Of a stretch of DNA of 20,044 bases, positions 17,301-20,044 are shown piece by piece (positions within the stretch are counted from its first letter, which is position 1; each line of letters opens with the position of its first letter). The notes under the pieces are model-generated. The model saw only the letters and a program-made list of their open reading frames with translations, was not told the origin of the DNA and ran no database searches. The stretch spans positions 1 to 20,044 of the forward strand of contig JBOFTV010000005.1 in NCBI GenBank assembly GCA_051652245.1. Direction: 5' to 3'. Origin of the DNA: BHER01 sp051652245 (lineage in GTDB: Bacteria; Bacillota_I; Bacilli_A; Culicoidibacterales; Culicoidibacteraceae). The position numbers and the translations under genes were made by a program.

Positions 17301-20044
17301 TGGTGAGATGCCATTATCGGGAGTGCAAGTTGATTTGTACGTTATTACTGACAGTGTAAGAACATATTTAAGTCGTGCTGTTAGTGATGGCAGTGGGCAG
17401 TATTTGTTCACCAATTTAAATCCATTATCGCGCTATCAACTACAATTTTTGACACCGGCTGATTATGACATTACAACAAAGTGGATCAATGGTGTAGATA
17501 GTGATGAAAGTGATAGTGATATTGATACGGGTACTGGCTGGACGGATGAAATTAGTCTAGCCTATGGTGAAAATAATAGTAGCATCGATGCGGGCTATAT
17601 TTATCCAGATGGAATTTTGGGTGATTTTGTTTTTGCCGATCTTAATGAAAATGGCCTTCAGGATAACCAAGAACCAGGTGTTGAAAATGTGCTTGTCGAG
17701 TTACTCAATGGAGCGGGAGCAGCTATTTTGGATGGTTTAGGCAACCCGATAACAACAAGAACAAATAACGGAGGATATTACAGTTTCCTTAGACTCCAAG
17801 GACCAGAAACGTATCAATTAAAATTCACACTACCTGCAGAATACAGCCGTTTCACAGTAAAAAATTCCGACCCATTACAACCAATGCTCGATAGTAATGT
17901 TGACCTAAATGGGGTTACAGATGCTTTCACGTTAAATGTAAAAGAGCATAATACATCAATTGATGCCGGTCTGATTCCAAGGCGTGCAAGCATTGGAAAT
18001 TATACGTGGCTTGATGAAAATAGGGATGGGCTGCAAAATAATGGTGAAGGCGGACTAGCTGGCGTGGTGGTTTCCCTATATGCAGTAGAAAATGGCGCAT
18101 TAGTTTTTATTGAGGAAAAAATAACGGACATAAATGGTCAGTACGAATTTACGAATTTATTTCCAACACCAACATATCGCTTACTGTTTGGCACACCAGC
18201 TGCCAATGATATCACAACTAGACGAGTAAATGGTCTAGGAGATAATGACATCGATAGTGATATTGATACAACAACAGGCTGGAGTGAGGATATCAGACTA
18301 GCATATGGTCAAAATGAAACGTCAATTGATGCGGGTTACATCACACCTAGTGGTATAATTGGTAATTATGTCTTTGCTGATTTTAATCAAAATGGGCTCC
18401 AAGATAATAATGAACCGGGCGTTGCGGGCGTTAGAGTTGAATTGTTTGATGAATCGGGGGTTATGGTAGTCGATGGAACGGGGAAATCAGAAACGTTAAC
18501 AGATGGGAGTGGTCAGTATAGCTTCGAACAACTCCATGGTCCTAAAAGTTACCAAGTCAAATTTACCTTACCGACGTTATATAGTGGATTTAGTCCTAAA
18601 CAAGCTGCCGGTACAACGTTTGAAACGGACAGTGATGTTAATTCTGATGGTAAAACAGATACCTTTACACTGGCTGTAAAGGAAAATATGCAAACAATCG
18701 ATGCCGGAATCATTCCTAGAAGAGCAAGTATTGGCAATTATGTCTGGCTCGATGCGAATCAAAATGGGTTGCAAGATATTACAGAAACAGGAATTACAAA
18801 TGTCAGAGTGGAACTGTATACAGTTGATGTTTTGGGAACAAGAACATATCTTATTGATCAATTAACAGATGGACAAGGGGCATACCTCTTTGAAAATCTC
18901 GATCCAACACAGGCCTACGCGTTAAAATTCACTACACCCTCCATCTATGATATTACAACAAAGCAGGTTAATGGTACAGTAGATAGCTTAACTGATAGTG
19001 ATATCGATGAGACAACAGGTTGGAGTGAAACAATTACACTGATCTATGGTGAAAATAACGATAATATTGATGCCGGCTACATCGTGCCTGATACAACAAT
19101 TGGAAACTATGTCTTTGCCGATCTTAATGAAGATGGCCTTCAAGATAGCTTAGAACCAGGTATTGCGGGCGTTAGAGTTGAATTATTAGATAACTTTGAT
19201 ATGCCAGTAGCAGATGGTGCCGGGAATTTCTTTGTACTAACAGATGCTATGGGCCACTACCATTTTGTAAACTTACATGGACCAGCAACATACAAAGTAA
19301 AATTCAACTTACCAACAGCGTATAGTGGATTTTCACCACAATCAGCTAATCCACTACAAAGTGCAATCGACAGTAATGCGAATAGTAATGGGATAACAGC
19401 TGGAATTTTGGTTGCTGCTAAGCAAAAAGATGAAACAATTGATGCGGGTCTGATTCCAAGGCGTGGAAGTATTGGAAATTATACTTGGCTTGATGAAAAT
19501 TGGGATGGTCTGCAAAATAACGGCGAAGGTGGATTAGCTGGTGTGGTGGTTGCCTTATATGCAGTAGAAAATGGGGCGGTAGTGTATATTGGTGAGACAA
19601 CAACGGATGTAAATGGTCAGTACGAATTTACGAATTTATTGCCAACGAGGATATATCGGTTACGCTTTGAAACACCCGCTGCCAATGATATCACAACGAA
19701 GCAAGTAAATGGTCAGGCTGATAATGATATTGATAGTAATATTGATACAACAACAGGTTGGAGTGAGGATATCACATTAGCGTATGGTGAAAATAATACG
19801 ACAATTGATGCGGGTTACATCGCACCAAGTGGTATAATTGGGAACTATGTCTTCGCTGATTTCAATCAAAATGGACTACAAGATAGTAATGAACCGGGCG
19901 TTGCGGGCGTAAAAGTGGAATTACTTGATGAAGCGGGAGCAGCAGTTATCGATGGAACCGGAAAATCAGAAATGTTAACAGATGCGACGGGTCAATACAG
20001 CTTCCAACAACTCCACGGACCCAAAAAGTACCAAGTCCAATTCA
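8251..20044 (+). CDS. Giant secreted repeat adhesin (DUF11-like and SdrD B-like modules), 3' end outside window
   Basis: I read this frame codon by codon and found no stop, so at least 3,931 residues are encoded and the end lies beyond the window. It starts with a signal peptide. Residues 31-870 are an all-beta N-terminal region with DUF11-like sandwich domains, then a proline-rich linker, then at least 25 modules of about 120 residues from residue 891. Each module opens with a pattern like SIGDYVWLDLNRDGIQD, close to SdrD B domains, where the DxNxDGxxD loop binds calcium and stiffens the rod, and most close with T-IDAG. Only nine cysteines were seen, eight of them in pairs. By family it should be a long rod projecting from the cell wall for adhesion. 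A sortase motif would be expected at the unseen C-terminus. The ligand is unknown. Distal modules are very alike, proximal ones diverged. Confidence 0.93.
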   Translation, partial: MIKKGIKGLIAFFVLAMGMVSYLPLEELVAENSDNNFTLALNTTTAVINTGEEARFSLSFGFSSLTESYGGAKLVVVFPPEMVNAVASAANMPIIYDDGSTDSLVPAISGNTITYTAAAGKKVEPGFAGVISLLKAKTSSFYTLPGTVPIKATISGTVGGVVRSLSDTLSIQMKTVPVWNLTKTAQFPTYNEDTFVRFRLYIQAPNQNANLGAKGFSVVDDLPQGVTFVAFDDPNDPNITAVLPGLVPSNSATWGSSKAQPYSSNTVAFPAGSASRNNDKVTWTVPTNTGKVYDNTSYLELTFWVKLDDSILAQPGDTKTITNTGSLSTTLLDNTILTKDAEGKLLVIDSQGDTQNVPGKDIYFANSGYGLDTGTVYFALKASSFYNKASTLDIQNYIISDTSAGWSEALKLKDIRVPVISTGVDSKPNLSYKVEFLNGAAVISTTNALSNAAKVFTAPLNSNGYRITIAEIPRGTGVSGANIQDVVVGFTLDRTKVTADKCIYNRADFTYTFNGQTATVNKQSGCQLLSDSGATRVTLGKSIDNKKSLYQYDDIVNYSIAYSNQLYSGKNVENVIFYDLLPKELKFIPGTVTGNVTVVGVEENYQGSGRQRVAFRLNGALAINTSGTIKFNAYVTEDVKTGATVNEVYMTADTRLVTDYTNLNPLLDVSDIDGDGNTTETVVRATTSFDGAAYSGILIVKEARGDLDTSWSRYPLVAKVSAGGQLQYRMTIRNLSTKPMNSINVVDIFPAVGDTGVLVTTARGSEWTPYLKAPIVPPPGVSIAYSTSSNPNRGAIGRPLIGEATTNWLTQAPSDITSVRSMKLTYANSLLPNGTFVFTYDMVTPVGVPRNGEIAWNSFGMQAKNADATLSPPPVEPKKVGVVTAAPVRAAIIGRTWIDDNRDGILGATEPGLNGTLVYLLYENGTNVLDALGNPLYTVTSNNATGLPGFYTFSNVIEGNYLVEFKPMAGYGKTLATGLGSPLDPNKSDYDLADFRTQRITVGSTDVLTIDGGFTLSKIGDFVFNDSNDNGIQDAGESGIEGLKVTLLKDGVFLSTTLTNPVGYYEFTRLISGRYEIVVEKPLLNNFSPANIGNDNQDSDVVRVTLQTAKTAPITLGVDGQGISVDDMTVDAGLSAGKASIAGSIWDDLRRDNIQGLKPTGAVAEDRIAGIPLFLYNSEGIQVATTITAADGSYLFANIAADTYVISMSQPSQYQIAAKNIGADSQIDNDFDPITRKTAPLIIGLNDQITHIDGGLYTAGLSSISGSAFLDDSYNCLKDVNEGGYSGLTIRLVDAVTGTLIATTTTDTSGAYRFSNLVAGTYQIQAVNNKPAIFSIGNPVGTFATEIVVTTNSTNIANTPPGGICLQYLKSSIGNYVWLDLNRNGMQDDSERGLAGVTLKLFKSGVQVGITTSDASGFYRFTDVEANNSNYRIEVLLPSTDYEYTIFDVIGGNLVNNSLANPRSGEPLIADMTVRPLAANTSNTTYDVGVIYKKASIGDMVFLDVDNNGYYNAEDNPLSNIRVELYQVGNPLPVKSTITDAGGKYLFDSLNPGEYYVQVVQSTVPSFIVPTIQHSTNGMTGTDSDISQLTYATDSFKLSAGEQKTDIDAGFIYKVTYIGDYLFIDVNRDGLQDQTDIPLANTLVYLYKVNPQTQQKVKVREGMTDAAGKYQFILSMPLRLENGVFYEEIYYIGFDVPPNTTLSSTVGNGSNPEKDNNFSILPEGALSTPLTMTVGKVGNDDFTIDGAVEYNFAEIGDYVWADANRNGIQDNGEYPIEGVRMLLHQFDGVKWNFFKGGVTDSDGYYLFDKLEQGLYKIEIQPLENMNLVAAYAGDSLRDSDFCPESKSNLEYFGVETLSCDLSEVNKTQEFKVAPGDKIRGLDAGLQEKYAEIGDYVWLDLNRDGIQDASEPALADIIVSLIDENNNILSETKTDAAGKYNFNRLDAGKYSIEIDLTPKYLFTLPNSGGIGQDSDIVAAMSKTEWFNLGKGESNNTVDAGLVYVPSSIGNYVWLDSNRDGIQDITEAPAPGVTVTLLEKNNDDWSQKASLETDVNGFYEFTNLNPGVYKVEITLPQNMNLSPYMQNPGATDSDFCPEAASEFDYEAITSPECNLALPKQTAELTLGINEQITDIDAGLQPKYLAIGDYIWLDYNRNNVQDIDEVGLENISLSLLDENDNIIDTTATDVNGKYQFTKLEAGKYTVQLENIPAIYMLATKNIGTSDQDSDFEGTTNKSEIITLMVGEQNQTIDGGLQYRLSSIGDKIWFDTNENGLQDVGEDGIGGLTVSLWDKNKAPVTDGLGNIVMPITTDAQGNYQFANLNPGDYQVELNLTPENRQFYQPTLEKNGNNQISDSNLTAGFTSEIISLVANLNEDTIDFGLINKRAAIGDSVWIDTNEDGLQDAMDTPLSGVSVELHRIENGAPVLIASTVTDGGGKYFFPNLNPLGVYRLRFVEVGNLDLTIKGAGSDLLDSDVYQDTLWTDDITLVNGQVDNDVDAGYIYPDSIIGDYVWSDLNGNGLQDALELGVEGVKVTLVNEFGEAVVDGEGKSTTMTNAQGYYSFVKLHGSRNYKVVFELPAAYSGFTQKGSTLATEALDSNVDSLGVSDVFVLQVNQKNTSIDAGLLPKNGMIGDYVWFDANENGLQDVTEVGVKGIELTLLNADRSRAVDTFGNVIPVMVTDESGFYQFSYLREGYYIVAVTLNDEQTAYYEPTKTSVGSDVNQDSDLLSSWESGVTGVGINQVVNYVDCGLINKRASIGDYAWIDANSNGLQDAGESVFSGVKVTLYRENAGQNIWLREVFTDALGQYLFAGLDPTWTYKVQFTTPTGYDVTDYKTGVNGGIDSDANTLTGMTNSITLVNGQNLTSIDVGYILPQGGIGNYVWEDRNEDGLQDVNEPAIADVLVELFDEFGNAVTDGAGNTSVRTSPLGLYQFVNLHGPRQYQLKFTLPPNYGGFTMKHAVVGQEQKDSDVFATGMTELVRINPKEINQTIDAGLIPAKGSIGNYTWIDSNKNGLQDVGEMPLSGVQVDLYVITDSVRTYLSRAVSDGSGQYLFTNLNPLSRYQLQFLTPADYDITTKWINGVDSDESDSDIDTGTGWTDEISLAYGENNSSIDAGYIYPDGILGDFVFADLNENGLQDNQEPGVENVLVELLNGAGAAILDGLGNPITTRTNNGGYYSFLRLQGPETYQLKFTLPAEYSRFTVKNSDPLQPMLDSNVDLNGVTDAFTLNVKEHNTSIDAGLIPRRASIGNYTWLDENRDGLQNNGEGGLAGVVVSLYAVENGALVFIEEKITDINGQYEFTNLFPTPTYRLLFGTPAANDITTRRVNGLGDNDIDSDIDTTTGWSEDIRLAYGQNETSIDAGYITPSGIIGNYVFADFNQNGLQDNNEPGVAGVRVELFDESGVMVVDGTGKSETLTDGSGQYSFEQLHGPKSYQVKFTLPTLYSGFSPKQAAGTTFETDSDVNSDGKTDTFTLAVKENMQTIDAGIIPRRASIGNYVWLDANQNGLQDITETGITNVRVELYTVDVLGTRTYLIDQLTDGQGAYLFENLDPTQAYALKFTTPSIYDITTKQVNGTVDSLTDSDIDETTGWSETITLIYGENNDNIDAGYIVPDTTIGNYVFADLNEDGLQDSLEPGIAGVRVELLDNFDMPVADGAGNFFVLTDAMGHYHFVNLHGPATYKVKFNLPTAYSGFSPQSANPLQSAIDSNANSNGITAGILVAAKQKDETIDAGLIPRRGSIGNYTWLDENWDGLQNNGEGGLAGVVVALYAVENGAVVYIGETTTDVNGQYEFTNLLPTRIYRLRFETPAANDITTKQVNGQADNDIDSNIDTTTGWSEDITLAYGENNTTIDAGYIAPSGIIGNYVFADFNQNGLQDSNEPGVAGVKVELLDEAGAAVIDGTGKSEMLTDATGQYSFQQLHGPKKYQVQF
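8341..10860 (+). other. N-terminal region of the giant protein with DUF11-like domains
   Basis: Beta-rich and without the module pattern. Three stretches look like DUF11/conserved-repeat sandwich domains: about residues 195-232 onward (FVRFRLYIQAP, VVDDLPQGVTF), about 549-690 (DDIVNYSIAYSN, IFYDLLPKELKFIPG) and about 722-870 (GQLQYRMTIRN, VVDIFPAVGDTG). This is the likely ligand-binding head, but no ligand can be named. Confidence 0.6.
10861..10920 (+). other. Proline-rich linker of the giant protein
   Basis: Residues 871-890, beginning SPPPVEPKK, join the N-terminal head to the module array. Confidence 0.6.
16513..20044 (+). repeat. Alternating A/B super-repeat of about 740 bp
   Basis: A modules (16513, 17245, 17986, 18724, 19465) keep W in the first motif, have a TP-x-x-YD-T segment (YDVTDY, YDITTK or NDITTK), and end in I(D)xGYI. 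From 17245 on they also carry TTTGW- or GTGW-like segments. B modules (16873, 17611, 18352, 19093, 19831) have a D-G-x-G-N/K-S segment, an L-x-GP-x-x-Y motif with KF-x-LP, and, where complete, end in IDAGLIP; from 17611 on they have F in place of W. A to B steps are 360-369 bp, B to A steps 372-375 bp. Confidence 0.85.
17986..19464 (+). repeat. 1,479-bp four-module unit, repeated again from 19465
   Basis: Modules 20-23 form a unit that begins again at 19465 with modules 24-25. The distances 17245-18724, 17986-19465 and 18352-19831 are all 1,479 bp, and 17611-19093 is 1,482. Modules 20 and 24 share most residues (about 80% by hand alignment) and long DNA stretches, for example both have the segment around TACGAATTTACGAATTTA. 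Confidence 0.75.

Larger units (their letters stand above)
10921..20044 (+). repeat. Array of 25 SdrD B-like modules (last one cut)
   Basis: Module starts, read from the IG(D/N)-W/F-D-N-DG-QD pattern: 10921, 11299, 11665, 12034, 12361, 12733, 13093, 13507, 13918, 14263, 14677, 15022, 15403, 15760, 16132, 16513, 16873, 17245, 17611, 17986, 18352, 18724, 19093, 19465, 19831. Modules 3 (WDDLRRDNIQG) and 4 (FLDDSYNCLKD) have decayed calcium loops. From 16513 on, two types strictly alternate. Repeats are coding and in frame throughout. Confidence 0.9.

Noticed and set aside
11472..19603. Several minus-strand ORFs of 60-94 codons (for example 11472-11729, 15598-15810, 16823-17029, 18577-18861, 19418-19603)
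   Set aside because: They lie opposite the giant reading frame, recur at the same place in different modules, lack ribosome binding sites and are mirror products of the repeated coding sequence.
10921..20044. CRISPR-like or satellite repeat array
   Set aside because: Repeats are about 360-375 bp, diverged, in frame and encode protein modules; there are no short identical repeats with unique spacers.

Overview
The window looks like chromosomal DNA from a low-GC Gram-positive bacterium (Bacillota). The base composition is AT-rich, ribosome binding sites are strong GGAGG-type, TTG is used as a start codon, and the genes are a GH4 phospho-glucosidase, CinA, a heterodimeric multidrug-type ABC exporter and a very large secreted repeat protein. 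Nothing here fixes genus or species.

Layout. At 1-40 a rho-independent terminator closes a gene lying to the left. At about 73-764 is a decayed IS4-type transposase with a frameshift and an internal deletion. At 850-2205 (minus) is a 6-phospho-beta-glucosidase of family GH4; its terminator lies inside the end of the transposase relic. A 145-bp divergent intergenic region holds a cre-like site. At 2351-4129 (plus) is CinA fused in frame to a GNAT acetyltransferase. At 4348-8033 a two-gene operon encodes an asymmetric heterodimeric ABC exporter, with a good sigma-A promoter, a 120-nt leader with overlapping inverted repeats, and a strong terminator.

From 8251 to the right edge a single reading frame stays open for at least 3,931 codons. 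It encodes a giant secreted adhesin-like protein: a signal peptide, an N-terminal region of about 860 residues with DUF11-like beta-sandwich domains, a proline-rich linker, then at least 25 SdrD B-like modules of about 120 residues, each carrying a DxNxDGxxD-type calcium-binding loop. The distal part of the array alternates two module types and shows a higher-order period of 1,479 bp, which points to recent tandem duplication. The C-terminus, where a sortase signal would be expected, is outside the window.

The genes do not form one pathway. GH4 would hydrolyse phosphorylated beta-glucosides, CinA-GNAT is probably a pyridine-nucleotide salvage enzyme with an added acetyltransferase, the ABC pair is an exporter, and the giant protein would act at the cell surface. 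The most unusual items are the CinA-GNAT fusion and the architecture of the giant repeat protein.
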